Assembly (NCBI RefSeq): GCF_905171765.1
Contig: NC_053390.1
Span: forward strand, 136,726,820-136,790,819
Length of the DNA: 64,000 nt
Reading direction: 5' to 3'
Origin: Bufo bufo
Taxonomy: Eukaryota; Chordata; Amphibia; Anura; Bufonidae
Position numbers and translations under genes: made by a program. Positions 43,840-55,181 of the stretch are shown here, piece after piece (within the stretch, counting starts at the first letter, position 1; each line of letters begins with the position of its first letter). A model generated the notes under the pieces. The model saw only the letters and a program-made list of their open reading frames with translations. It did not search any database and had not been told where the DNA came from.

Positions 43840-44069
43840 GGCCTCATGCACACGACCGTAGTTATGGTCCGCATCCGAGCCGCATTCACTTCAATGGGGC
43901 CGCAAAAGATGAAAAAATAGAGTATGTCCTATTCTTGTCTGTTTTGCGGACAAGAATAGGGCATGTCTACAATGGGCCGCACGGGCGGAAGGCACACGGG
44001 CGGCTTCCGTTTTTGGCGGATCTGTGGTTTGCGGACCGCAAAAAACTGCACGGTCGTGTGCATAAGGCC
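43840..44069. mobile_element. PIF/Harbinger-like MITE (230 bp)
   Basis: TSD TTA is at 43837-43839 and 44070-44072. Ends are GGCCTCATGCACACGACCG and CGGTCGTGTGCATAAGGCC. The central CCTATTCTTGTC...GACAAGAATAGG stem is shared with 43510-43782, although the TIRs differ. Confidence 0.9.
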
Positions 44070-44074
44070 TTAGA

Positions 44075-44329
44075 ATGGTAGTTTCACCAAATAAAGCTTA
44101 GTTTTCTATACTGGAAGTTTTGTAATTTGTCTATCATACTTTGTTCTGCATAGGACCTTTTGAGACATTTATAAATCTCTTTATGCTAAAGGCAGGAGCC
44201 TGACCAGGCTAAGTGTAATAGAAAATACACTGCAGTACACTCTACAGTGTACTGCAGTGTATTATAGAGGCATCAGACCCAATGGATCTTCAAGAACCAA
44301 GTGGGTCTGAGTAAAAAAAAGTAAAAATC
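44075..44329. other. No gene recognised
   Basis: A short palindrome ACACTGCAGTACACTCTACAGTGTACTGCAGTGT lies near 44228-44262; otherwise unassigned. Confidence 0.4.
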
Positions 44330-45230
44330 GAACATTTTCCCATATACGCACTTTTATAATTCTGTAAAAATTAAGAAAATAAAATACCCTAAACATGTTT
44401 GGAATCGCCACATCCGTAACGACCAGCTCTATAAAAATATCACATGACCCAATCAAACAATCACCTCATCCCGCAAAAAATGAGCTCCTACCTAAGACAA
44501 TCGGCCAAAAAATAAAAAAGCTATGTCTCTCAGACTATGGAGATACTAAAACATTATTTTTTTTGTTTCAAAAATGCTATTATTGTGTAAAACTTAAATA
44601 AATAAGAAAAAGTACACATATTAGGTATCACCACGTCCATAACAACCGGCTCTATAGAAATGTCACATGACCTAACCCCTCAGGTGAACACTGTAAAAAA
44701 TAAAAATAAAAACTGTGCCAAAAAATACATTTTTTTGTCACCTACTATCACAAAACGTGCAACACCAAGTGATCAAAAGGGTGTATGCTTCCGAAAATAT
44801 TACCAATCAAACCGTCATTTCATCCCGCAAAAAATGAGCCCCTACCTAAGACAATCGGCCAAAAAATATAAAATCTATGGCTCTCAGACTATGGAGACAC
44901 TAAAACATTTTTTTGTTTGTTTCAAAAATGCTATTATTGTGTAAAACTTAAATAAATAAGAAAACGTATACATATTAGGTATCGCCGCGTCCGTAACGAC
45001 CGGCTCTATAGAAATGTCACATGACATAACCCCTCAGATGAACACTGTAAAAAAAATATAACTTTGCCCAAAAAAAAAAACTTTGCCAAAAAAGATTTTT
45101 TTTTGTCTTTTTTATCACCTACTATCACAAAAAGTGCAACACCAAGCAATAAAATCGGCCAAAAAAATTAAAGAGCTATGGCTACTAAATAATACAAAAA
45201 AAAGCTATGACCTGCTGTATAGAAATAGGC
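44330..45230. repeat. Second array of the CATATTAGGTATCGC module, about three units
   Basis: Units start near 44388, 44617 and 44965. They carry the same CTCTATARAAATRTCACATG, AAAATGAGCYCCTACC and GCTATTATTGTG blocks as 25388-27991. No ORF. Array ends are not sharply defined. Confidence 0.75.
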
Positions 45231-45476
45231 AGCCCGATGCATTCTTTTATGAGGTAATAAATTGCCATAGAAGCCAAGAGGAAGCTTTTTTGGCCTCCTC
45301 CATCAGGTGAATACAGGCCTATGGCTACATACGTCAACTGCGTCCACTGACTGCGCAGGTTTATCAACACTGGTGCATGGTACAGAGCAGCGCTTCATAA
45401 ATACAGCATTTTGTCCAAAAAATGTATAGATATGCCCCGTAATTTTTCAGTTATTTGCGTAAAAGGACATGAATAA

Positions 45477-45693
45477 GGGTAAGTTCACCCAGAGATTTTT
45501 GGAGGAGGTTTTGAGGCAAATTTTCCTGCAGGTATTTCATTCAAAACCAGAAGTGGGTTCGAAAGGAATCGGAAATATAAAAGAAGGACTCAACGTTGCC
45601 TGCCTTCTGGATTCACTGCTGGCGTTGGCTGAAAAATCTGAAGGGAAATCTGCCTCAAAACCTTTTTCAAAAAACCTCAGTGTGAACCTACCC
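45477..45693. mobile_element. PIF/Harbinger-like MITE (217 bp)
   Basis: TAA and TTA flanks are at 45474-45476 and 45694-45696. Ends are GGGTAAGTTCACCCAGAG and CTCAGTGTGAACCTACCC. It overlaps an open plus frame that is not a gene. Confidence 0.75.
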
Positions 45694-45780
45694 TTAGGGC
45701 TCATGCACAAGAAAGAATTTTTTGTCCGTGTCCGTTCCATATTTTTTTTCTTCCGCCCGTATATGGAACCATATATATAT

Positions 45781-45982
45781 AGCAGAGCTGTATCTGAAGC
45801 TGTTCTGCCACAGTGCTAGTGGGGAAAGGGAAGACAGATGTAGCAGAGCTGTATAGGAAGGGGTTCTGCCACAATGCTGGAGGGTACTGGTGGAGACAGA
45901 TGTAGCAGAGCTGTATAGGAAGCGGTTCTGCCACAGTGCTAGAGGGTACTGGCGAAGATAGATGTAGCAGAGCTGTATATGC
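45781..45982. repeat. 62-bp minisatellite, 3.3 units, interrupted by a MITE
   Basis: AGCAGAGCTGTAT recurs at 45781, 45842, 45904 and 45966. A further diverged unit, TAGAGCTGTAATGG...GCTGG, appears after the MITE, near 46549-46592, so the MITE at 46006-46525 landed inside the array. Confidence 0.85.
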
Positions 45983-46005
45983 ATCTATACAGATACATGG
46001 TCTAA

Positions 46006-46525
46006 GGCTACTTTCACACTTGCGGCACAGTGATCCGGCAAGCAGTTCCATCGCCGGAACTGCCTGCCGGATCCGGCAAAACGTATGCCAACTGATGGCA
46101 TTTGTAAGACTGATCAGGATCCTGATCAGTCAGAAAAATGCATTGAAATGCCGGATCCGTCTTTCCGGTGTCATCCGGCAAAACGGATCTGGCATTTATT
46201 TTTTTCACCTTTTTTTTGGTCTGCGCTTGCATTACGGTATTTTGAATGCCATATCCGGCACTAGTACATTCCTATGGGGAAAAATGCCGGATCCGGCATT
46301 CAGGCAAGTGTTCAGTTTTTTTGCCCGGAGATAAAACCGTAGCATGCTGCGGTTTTATCTCCGTCCTGAACAAAAAGACTGAACTGAAGACATCCTTATG
46401 CATCCTGAACGGATTGCTCTCCATTCAGAATGCATGGGGATAAAACTGATCAGTTCTTTTCCAGTATAGAGCCCCTAGGACGGAACTCAGTGCCGGAAAA
46501 GAAAAACGCAAGTGTGAAAGTACCC
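46006..46525. mobile_element. PIF/Harbinger-like MITE (520 bp)
   Basis: Ends are GGCTACTTTCACACTTGCG and CGCAAGTGTGAAAGTACCC, flanked by TAA and TTA. The interior is rich in GCCGGATCCGGC palindromes. It is closely related to 55610-56086. Confidence 0.88.
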
Positions 46526-46599
46526 TTAGGTGTATACACAACTGTAGTAGAGCTGTAATGGAAACAAATCTGCATCAGTGCTGGTCGGTGGGGGATGGT

Positions 46600-47017
46600 A
46601 ATATTTTAGGAGAGGCAAAAGCACAGATCATTTGGCTACTAGCTACCATGCTTTTGGGCTGATTTATAGTAGTGAATTATTGTTTTGCTGCTCAGAATGG
46701 GTTTTGTGTGTAAAACTGTATTAGAATGCAGGACAGCCACATGTTACTGTCTTCGCTCACTTCCCATGGCCCTCTGAGCACGATTCCCCAGCAGGGGGAG
46801 GGGCCTCACAGACACTGCAGGCTGCCAGACTGATGAGTCATTCTCTTCACATGAACCAGCATGCAAGGACTGAGTTCTCAGTGTGATGTCATAAGGAGGT
46901 GTGGCCAGCCTTCACTCAAACTGCCTAAGCCCGCCCAGCCTTAGAAGCAGGAAACCAGGAAGTGAACAGCATAGCTGGCTGCAGGTGAGGATGAAGTAGC
47001 AAGATCGGAATACCCCT
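46600..47017. mobile_element. T2/Kolobok-like MITE, right end only
   Basis: The right end GATCGGAATACCCC abuts TTAA at 47018-47021. The left terminus is not identified; the start given here is approximate. Confidence 0.4.
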
Positions 47018-47033
47018 TTAAGGCTATGGCCTT

Positions 47034-47370
47034 TTAGGCCATAAATAAAGTCTCCCATAGGAACATCCTTTCACGGTGTCTCCACGCATCATCCGATATC
47101 ACCCCCAATAAACAGAACCCAGGATCCATAGGAACTGGGTACACCATAAGCTGGCAAAAGACATCTACCACTGCCGACCAGAATGTATTCACATAAGTGC
47201 AGGACCATATGAGATGCCAAAAATCAGCCCGAGGGGTACTATGACAGTTGGTATATGATAGGCGGCCCATGTGGAACAGTCTTGTCGGGGTGATATATCA
47301 ACGATGATATATAAACAGCTGGATTAACCAGCCAGTCTTCACTAGACAAGGAGATAAGAAATTTCATCCA
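47034..47370 (-). pseudogene. Tx1/L1-like LINE ORF2 C-terminus, distal part
   Basis: On the minus strand ITPTRLFHMGRLSYTNC near 47293-47243, then FWHLIWSCTYVNTFW near 47223-47180, form the Cys/His tail typical of L1/Tx1 LINE ORF2 proteins. One stop lies at the preceding codon. The frame runs out near 47034. It is the downstream continuation of 48681-50145, separated by a Tc1 remnant and an apparent deletion. Confidence 0.75.
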
Positions 47371-47371
47371 T

Positions 47372-48359
47372 TTGAGGGAGCGTGCAATTGGCATGCTGAC
47401 TGCAGGAATGTCTACCAGAGCTGTTGACCATGCAATGAATGTTAATTTCTCTACCATAAGCCGTCTTCAAAGGCGTTTCAGAGAATTTGGTAGCACATCC
47501 AACCGGCCTCACAACCGCAGACCACGTGTAACCACACCCTCCCAGGACCTCCAGCATGTTCATTTCCATGATCGTCTGAGACCAGCCACCCAAACAGCTG
47601 CAGCAACAATCGGTTTGCATAACCAAAGAATTTCTGCACAAACTGTCAGAAACCATGGGAAGGGAAGCTCATCTGGATGCTCGTTGTCCTCATTGGGCTC
47701 TGGACCTGACTGCAGTTCGTCGTCGTAACCGACTTGCGTGGGCAAATGCTCACATTCGATGGTGTTTGGCACGTTGGAGAGGTGTTCTGTTCACGGATGA
47801 GTCCCGGTTTTCACTGTTCAGGGCAGATGGCAGACAGTGTGTGTGGCGTTGTGTGGGTGAGTGGTTTGCTGACGAAAACGTTGTGGATCGAGTTGCCCAT
47901 AGTGGCAGTGGGGTTATGGTATGGGCAGGCATATGTTATGGATTACGAACACAGGTGCATTTTACTGATGGCATTTTGAATGCACAGAGATACCGTGACG
48001 AGATCCTGAGGCCCATTGTTGTGCCATTCATCCACAACCATCACCTCATGTTGCAGCATGTTAATGCACGGCCTCATATTGCAAGGATCTGTACACAATT
48101 CCTGGAAGCTGAAAACATCCCAGTTCTTGCATGGCCAGCATACTCACCGGACATGTCACCCATTGAGCATGTTTGGGATGCTCTGGATCGGCGTATACGA
48201 CAGCATGTTCCAGTTCCTGCCAATATTCTGCAACTTCGCACAGCTATTGAAGAGGAGTGGACCAACATTCCACAGGCCACAATCAACAACCTAATCAACT
48301 CTATGAGACGGAGATGTGTTGCACTGCATGAGGCAAATGGTGGCCACACCAGATACTGA
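47372..48359 (+). pseudogene. Tc1-like transposase, frameshift and lost catalytic Asp
   Basis: The helix-turn-helix region RERAIGMLTAGMSTRAVDHA starts the first frame. A one-base shift near 47655-47670 moves the rest into 47655-48359. The catalytic region shows FTDESRFSLF with the first Asp, and SPIEHVWD with the Glu. The second Asp should precede NARPH in a Q-Q-D-N block, but here the block reads LQHVNARPH, so Asp is Val. The C-terminus is normal (EANGGHTRY). The copy is dead. It belongs to a family different from the copies at 1-864 and 60752-62343. Confidence 0.88.
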
Positions 48360-48678
48360 CTGGTTTTCTACCCCCCCCCCCTCTCAGTAGGGCAAAACTG
48401 TGCACGTTTCAGAGAAGCCTTTTATTGTGGGCAGTCTAAGGCACACCTGTGCAATATTCATGCTGTCTAATCAGCACCTTGATATGCCACACCAGTGAGG
48501 TGGGATGGATTATCTCGGCAAAGAGAAGTGCTCACTAACACAGATTTAGACAGATTTGTTAACAATATTTAAGAGTAATGGGTCTTTTGTGTATGTATAA
48601 AATGTTTCAGATCTTTGAGTTCAGCTCATGCAAAATGGGAGCAAAATCGAAAGTGTTGCGTTTATATTTTTGTTTAGT
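47372..48678 (+). mobile_element. Tc1-like transposon, left end missing, in the Tx1/L1 LINE
   Basis: The right end GTTGCGTTTATATTTTTG...TTTAGTG runs to TA at 48679-48680, a classical Tc1 terminus. The left TIR is absent: the sequence begins inside the transposase N-terminus at the border with LINE sequence. A deletion that removed the Tc1 left end together with some LINE sequence is the simplest explanation. Confidence 0.8.
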
Positions 48679-48680
48679 GT

Positions 48681-50145
48681 ATTAAATGTGTATGCAGCAT
48701 AGAAATTATGCCCTGGGCGCCTTGTGTGTTATAGACACTAATCAGGGGGTATACCGAAATCGCTCTCCTATCTGCTATCAATTGGGTCTGGAATGCATGC
48801 CAAAGCTGTAGAAATCTATAGAATTGATCTCAGGTAACACCATATAAGTCTTGAACCTGCTGAAATTATAAGATGGCACCATCCTTATAGATATACCCTA
48901 CTGACTTTATCCCCTGCCTCTGCCAAAAACCACTCCCCTCCATTTTGAACAACTACCCAAACAGATTATCCCCCAAAGGGGCCACCGTAGACATGACCCT
49001 ATAACCTCGCAGCTCCTTCGCCGCCTTCCAAACCTGATTAACTAATTGATAAATAGGCAAAAAGCTCCCAGAGACCGTAGAAATCCCTTCCAGAACATGC
49101 CAGAGATGTATGAGAGCATCCTCAACAAGTGTTCAGAACTGGACAGATTGGAGTTGCAGATACCTCAGTTGGCCCGCTAGAAAGTAGATGTAGAAATCAA
49201 GCAGAAAGTATCCCCCTCAGTACCTCGGCCGCTGAAGGGTTGAGAGTTGTGACGATTGTCTCCCCAAATAAAATTGGCCATCAGAGAGTGCAACCTGTCA
49301 AAGAAGCCCCTCAGGCAAAAGTATCATTTTAATAAGATTGATGCGTCCTGCCGTGGATAGAGGGAGCGTACGCCAAGTCTAAAATCTATCAATGAAATAC
49401 ACCTCTAGTAGGGCAACATTTTTAGGTATAAACGTTTTTAGGTATAAACTGGTCAGAGCTTTTAGTAATCTACAGTATATACCGAGATACTTAAAAGAAT
49501 CAACCACTGGTAGATTATAATGTACTGCAGGCCATTGTGGATTCCATAAGGGCATGAGCAAAGATTTAGACCAATTGATCTGTAAACTGGAAAAGGACCC
49601 AAAATAATCTGAGATCCATAGTATATGAAACAGTGTCTTCTACCTGTGACATAAAAAGCATAAGATCATCAGCGTATAGGCCAACCCTATTATCCCTGTC
49701 TCCCACCTTTACTCGCCTATATCTCTCGTCTTGACGTAGCCAAAGCACTAAAGGTTTGATTGCAAGAGCAGACAATAAGGGGGAAAGTTGACACCCCTGC
49801 CAGGTGCCTCTACCCAGGGCCATGGTAGGCGAATGGTGCCCATTAACCAAAACACTCAATTTAGGCTGCTTATATAAAGTCTTAACCTAGTGGATGAAGG
49901 AATTTCCTCAACACCTCATGCAAATACTCCCACTCTACAGAATCAAAGGCTTTAGCGGTTTCTAGAGATGCCAATGCCCACCGTTCACCTTCCCCACACC
50001 CACTTGCACCGCAGCCTGCACTCTGCGAATATTCAATGATGTACAACACCCCAGAATAAACCCCAACTGGTCATCATGCGCAAAGGATGTGATAACCTTA
50101 TTTAATCTGTTTGCCAGAAGTTTAGTCAGAACTAGCAGAAGGACC
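48681..50145 (-). pseudogene. Tx1/L1-like LINE reverse transcriptase, proximal part
   Basis: Read on the minus strand: a TKLLANRLNKVITSFAHDDQ-like segment near 50130-50070; GTWQGCQLSPLLSALAIKPL near 49800-49741; and the catalytic box GLYADDLMLF near 49686-49657, with both Asp present. FKYLGIY follows near 49500-49480. GRINLIKMILLP near 49355-49320 and later Trp-rich blocks complete the thumb and connector. Stops and shifts are frequent. The 5' end of the LINE is missing, and the distal end continues at 47370-47034. Confidence 0.8.
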
Positions 50146-50219
50146 CAGCTTTCTCACGGGTATATTTCATCTATTTCATTTAATGTTTGTGTGTCGTTAA
50201 AAGATATCGACAGTATCCC
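50146..50219. other. Short unassigned repeat segment
   Basis: GAAGGACCCAGCTTTCTCAC looks like a piece of a dispersed repeat of unknown class that leads into the minisatellite. Confidence 0.35.
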
Positions 50220-50650
50220 CCATAACAGTGACCTCTACAGCACCCCGCCCCTTTAACAGTGAACTCCACAGTCCCCCACCCTTTAACACTGACCCCCCCC
50301 CCACAGTGCCCCACCACTTTAAAATGGGACCTCCACAGCAGTCTATCCCCTTAACTTTGACCTTCACAGCAGCTCGCCTCGTTAACAGTGAGTTTCACAG
50401 CACTCCACTCCCTTGACAGTGACCTTTTCAGGGGCTCGCCCCTTAACAGTGACCTCACAGTACCCTGCTGCCTTGACAGGGACCTCCACAGCAGTTGCCC
50501 CTTTAATAGTGGCCCCTGCCCCCTTAACAGTGACTTCCACAGTGTCCGCCCCTTTAACAGTGACTTCTACAGCGGCCTGCCCCCTTAACAGTAACATCCC
50601 CAGTGAACGCCTCTTTAACAGTGACCTCCACAGCGCCCTGCCCCTTTAAT
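50220..50650. repeat. About 32-bp minisatellite, 13 or so units
   Basis: The units read TTAACAGTGACCTCCACAG followed by a C-rich GCNCCGCCCC stretch. Long open frames on both strands here are produced by the repeat and are not genes. Confidence 0.88.
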
Positions 50651-51990
50651 GCTAGGGCTACACGACGACATGTGTCGCGTGACATTTTGTCTCAACAAAC
50701 TTTATAATGATAGGCTATTATGAATATACAGCTAAAGAATTACCACTTTCTGATGTGTCCCCCTTAATATTTTCCTAATTTTTGTAGAGTCCCTTTTTTT
50801 TAATTAAAGGTATACAGCAGGGGGGAATTTGAAAATGAAAACCTCTTCTGTATAGCTTTTATTGCATTTAATACAACATGTTGACAGCCAATAACTATGC
50901 AAATATCGGTAACATACGGTTATTATATTCATATCAAGTGAGAAGACACATACATCAATTTAGAGTCATTTAGAATATTTTGTGAAAACCTGGACTTCTA
51001 AGTGGCTGTTTGTAAATTAATTAATATCTATTTTGACAATTCTGATTGCTAATGGAAGTCATTAATGCCATTTTATGGCCACATTATGGTTTCTTGCCTT
51101 TCAATCATTAAAAAGAAGAAAAGGCATCACTAAAAAGATAACAAGTGTAGCTGGCCTTATGTCTGCCTCATTCCTACAAGGCAGTGCAGCTGCTATGAAA
51201 CTGAATAATAAATTCCACATTTAAGAAGATTATATATGCACAAACTGTCACTGATGTAATATGTTCATTTTACACAGCATACAACATTATAGTGGTTCAC
51301 TGTGAAAATCTGGGTTAAAATGTTGGTAAAATGACGTATAGTAATAGGGATGTTGGAAATTACAAGAAGGAAGACAAAGGGGGTCATTTACTAAGCTTAA
51401 ATACGCCTAAAATTAGTCTATATGCGACTTCGCCATTTTCTACGCCTGTTTTAGGAATAGAAAATGGTCTAAATGTAAGACAGCTCGGAAGCTATCTTAC
51501 GTTTAGAACTGGAGCTGGATGCGCCAACGTTATGGAGAGGCCTGCGTCTCTTCATAACTCCAGCAGATCCTCCGCCAGCACAAGGCCTTTATTAAGATTG
51601 TCATCTAAAACACTATCTGCCATCCAGTTGACACAAAGAAAGTAGAGGGGTATCTCCTCCCTAACTGTCTCACAATGGAGGACATTACAGAGAAGTACTG
51701 ATCTGTATTTTTTGTGAATGAACCTTGTGCTGAGCTGTAACCTTCCTATGTAGCTGTGCAGTCTCTCTGTCTGTGCCTGTCTCATCAGCTCCTGCTCACT
51801 CCCCCCTCCCCTCTCCATAGACTTGCAATCACATACATTATATGATACTCCTGCAGAGATGATCGAAGGGAAAAAGGCAATTTTCAAGGAGAATAGTAAT
51901 CAAAAAGGTAGGGTGTGTGGTCAGGAGGGGCTTGTGATAAACAGCTGATGACAGGAGAACTAGATATTTCTCATTGATAAAACATATTAC
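50651..51990. other. MITE fragments, no gene recognised
   Basis: GGGCTACACGACGACATG at about 50655 is a probable MITE end without partner. 51375-51600 has mirrored GTAAGACAGCTCGGAAGC blocks of a worn foldback element beginning near GGGTCATTTACTAAGC. The remainder is unassigned. Confidence 0.4.
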
Positions 51991-52001
51991 AAAGTTTCTT
52001 A

Positions 52002-53012
52002 TAGGGCTGCACCGGGTATCAAACTTTTGATACTTTTGCACCCAGATCGATACGATACTGAGATCTGCTATTTTCCGATACTAGGCTGCACTGCTGCGCA
52101 GCCTAGTATCTTATAGAGAACATGGTGCACGCCGCCCTTGACGTGCACCATGTTCTCCTGAGCTGACACAGTGGAGAAGGAGGGAGTCCCTTCCCACTGT
52201 GACGCGGCCACCACTGAAAGGATTAAGGGGAGGAGGCTATGAAGCTGCCGCTGACCACCAATGAAGATAATGCTGAGGAGGGGGGATGCCACTGTTCCAC
52301 CAATGAAAATAATTAACCCCTAAATACAAATGAAGTGGTGAGATACAGCCGGCACCCGGCTTTAATGACAGGGATCCCGCCGAACCCCATCGACGTTCCC
52401 TGTCATTGAGGCCGGGTGCCGGCTGTGTGATACCCGCACCCGCTTTGTATTTAGGGGTTAATTATTTTCATTGGTGACGCAATGGCCTCCTCCACCTCCT
52501 CAGCATTATCTTCATTGGTGGTGCAGTGGCCACAGGGCCCCCCTCCTCAGTATTTGCATTACTATTGTAAGCTCCCTGCTGCTGTGTACACAGGGCAGCA
52601 GGGACAGTGTAAAATCCTATTCACCCTAATAGTGCTAAAAAAAGGTTTAAAAAAACACCAAAATATTAAAAGTTTAAATCGCCCCCTTTCCCAATTTTAC
52701 ATATAAACAATAAAAAAATAAACATATTAGATATCGCCACGTCCAAAAAATTAAGAACTATTAAAATATTAAATAATATCTTCTATGTGGTGAATGCCAT
52801 AACAGATAAAAATAAATAAAAATCATACGATTCGCCATAGTCACTTCATTCCCCCCAAAAATAGGACTGTACTATTATGGTCCGAACGTTTCATAAAATG
52901 CGGAATGCACACGGCTTTTTTGGTGTTTTATTTTTTTAACGTGGTATTGAGAATCATAATACTTTTTTATGGTATCGAAATCAAATTAAATTTTGGTATC
53001 GTGACCACCCTA
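52002..53012. mobile_element. hAT-type non-autonomous element (1,011 bp)
   Basis: Ends are TAGGGCTGCACCGGGTATC and GGTATCGTGACCACCCTA. The flanking 8-mers are GTTTCTTA (51994-52001) and GTTTCTTG (53013-53020), 7 of 8 alike. The interior has a strong inverted repeat, ACCAATGAAAATAATTAACC with its mirror near 52450-52475, around a GCCGGCACCCGGC core, and one CATATTAGATATCGCC module at about 52723. There is no transposase. Confidence 0.85.
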
Positions 53013-53020
53013 GTTTCTTG

Positions 53021-53439
53021 TGGTCTCTTGTGCTATTGATTTATGCAAAGTTACAAAGTGGGGTGTTTCTTACATAAGATTATGTGGAACAGAGTTTATG
53101 TGGAATGAAATATAAAGTGAAACTGTGAAAGATGTGTCATATCCTGCGCATGAATACAACATATGGCAAATATGAACACAACTTAACAGATTTTTCCATT
53201 GCTAATGAATTCATGGCAAATCCTTGCTATATTTATAGATTTCTTAATTAAAACTTAAAAATGGAATTACAATTCTGAAATAAGAATGATCTATTGTTCA
53301 GAAATGCTATTATTTTAAACAAGCTTATTTAATAAAAAGTTTAAACATTTTGTAATGTACTATTGGGGGAAATTCATCAAGCCCTGCACTCAAGAATTCT
53401 GGCTTTGCATCAAAAATTTTTTAGACACTTTGTATTTTT
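53021..53439. other. No gene recognised
   Basis: AT-rich, no motif. Confidence 0.35.
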
Positions 53440-53664
53440 TAGTACCGATCAGCTGTTGCACAGCGCCGACATCTTGATACTTCAAAGGGGCTGCGCTGTG
53501 ACCAATGAACGTGACGTCACATGGCCTAGGGAAAGCTGTGAGAAGTCCGTGGTGCTACTGCAAGCACCAGTACTTTCTCAAACAGCTGATTGGCAGGGGT
53601 CCTGGGTGTCGGACCCCACCGATCACATACTGATGACCTATCCAGAGGATCTTAGAAAACCCTT
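53440..53664. mobile_element. T2/Kolobok-like MITE, right end clear
   Basis: The right end CTTAGAAAACCC abuts TTAA (53665-53668). Arms carry CCGATCAGCTGTT and AACAGCTGATTGG around TGACGTCACATGG. The left terminus is lost; the start is approximate. Confidence 0.65.
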
Positions 53665-53727
53665 TTAACTACAGTTTTGAAAATTGGGTGGGAAAGTGAC
53701 CATTGTTAGCCTGTTGATATGATTTAA

Positions 53728-54040
53728 AGAGGTTCTCCAGGCTTTTAATGTTGATGACCTATCCTCAGAATAGGTCATCAATATCAGATTGGTGGGGTCT
53801 GACACCTGACACCCCTGCCGATCAGCTATATGAAGGGAAGGCACACACATTGCACGCATGCCATCTCCATTCTCTCTTCCTGCTCACTTCTGCTATGTCT
53901 ATGGTGAGCAGGAACAGAGAAAGGAGATGGCATGTGCGCACTGCACGCGCCTTCCCTTCATACAGCTGACTCCTGCCGATCTGATATTGATGACCTATCA
54001 TGTGGATAGATCATTAATATTAAAAGCCCAGAGAACCACT
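53728..54040. mobile_element. 313-bp foldback TTAA MITE
   Basis: TTAA is at 53724-53727 and 54041-54044. The ends AGAGGTTCTCCAGGCTTTT and AAAAGCCCAGAGAACCACT, and the mirrored TTGATGACCTATC and GGAGATGGCATG blocks, make almost the whole element self-complementary. Confidence 0.9.
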
Positions 54041-54186
54041 TTAAGTCAGATATTTTGATTGTAACTTTAAAAGTCACAATAATTGACCCAATCTTACTCC
54101 AGTAAAGGGGTGGCTTAGAAAGCAGAGTAACATGACAAAACATTTGATAAATGTGGTGCAAATTATAGTAACGCAAGCTTCTGCAA

Positions 54187-54568
54187 ATATCACACAAATA
54201 TTTAGACAGCACTCCTTGATGATGATAAATAGTGATTTTATTTCATTTCACATTATTTCAGCCAGAGTTAGTAGTATATCAGTTGCGTGCAACGTTTCGG
54301 GCTAACATTCGCCCTTCATCAGGCACTCTGAGGACCACGGTGTGTGTACAGCCGGCGCTTGTTGGAACATGAGAAGCGCTTCTCATGTTCCAACAAGCGC
54401 CGGCTGTACACACACCGTGGTCCTCAGAGTGACTGATGAAGGGCGAATGTTAGCCTGAAACGTTGCACGCAACTGATATACCACTAACTCCGGCTGAAAT
54501 AATATGAAATGAAATAAAATCACTATTTATCATCATCAAGGAGTGCTGTCTAAATATTTGTGTGATAT
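54187..54568. repeat. 382-bp near-perfect palindrome with GAAACGT hairpin motif
   Basis: The axis lies within GAGAAGCGCTTCTC (54377/54378). Each arm is about 191 bp with few mismatches. Each carries GATGAAGGGCGAATGTTAGC followed by CYGAAACGTTGCACGC, and GAAATAAAATCACT further out. No TSD was identified with confidence. Confidence 0.92.
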
Positions 54569-55181
54569 CTACAGTTCTTGAGGTGGAGCTATAGAACATA
54601 ACCCGGACGTGCACCCACCCTTGCCTTTTATTGAAAAGAGTGCTGTGGCCTATTTACTTGAAAAGATTGAAGCAAGCTCCTGCAAAACTGACTTCAAAAT
54701 TTCCCCTATTATAAATCTCCACTTTTGTGTATGTCCCATCATTTCTAAAATCTATTTTTTTCTTTCTAGTAAACTTGTAAAAATCTGTCCTGATCATGTG
54801 ATAAACCCTTAAACTAGTATTACACTATCAGATACAGCAGGTGATTGTCGGGAGGAAAGCGTTCCTTCCCAGCAATCGCTATTACATACAGCGATCTCCT
54901 CCAGAGTATGAGGAGGAGCGATCACTAATGCTATTGCTCTTCCCCATACTGACTAGTTGTTTGCCGGCAGCAGATTGTGATTACACAGCACCAGAGGCGT
55001 AGCTAGAACTGACTGGGCCCCACAGCAAATTTTTGTACGGGGCCCCCCACACACACACTTACACACTTCTTCACAAACCCCCTCCCCCTGTGCAAACCCC
55101 TCTTATATGGCTATTTTGTGACTTTTTATTTACTGTATTTACTGTCATTTTTAGCACAACTTTATTGTTTTTTAAAATGTA
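54569..55181. other. Fragments of a TTAA MITE and a hAT-like repeat
   Basis: 54840-54982 (GGGAGGAAAGCGTTCCTTCC, GGAGCGATCACTAATGC, TGCCGGCAGCAGAT) is a diverged copy of 17465-17811. At 54983 it is cut by CAGAGGCGTAGCTAGAAC, a hAT-like terminus with no right partner. Confidence 0.6.

Noticed and set aside
45469..45819. Plus-strand 116-codon frame
   Set aside because: It runs through a Harbinger MITE and into the 62-bp minisatellite, so it is not a gene.
50228..50649. Repeat proteins in the 32-bp array
   Set aside because: Same artefact: tandem repeats without start context, splice sites or a known domain.
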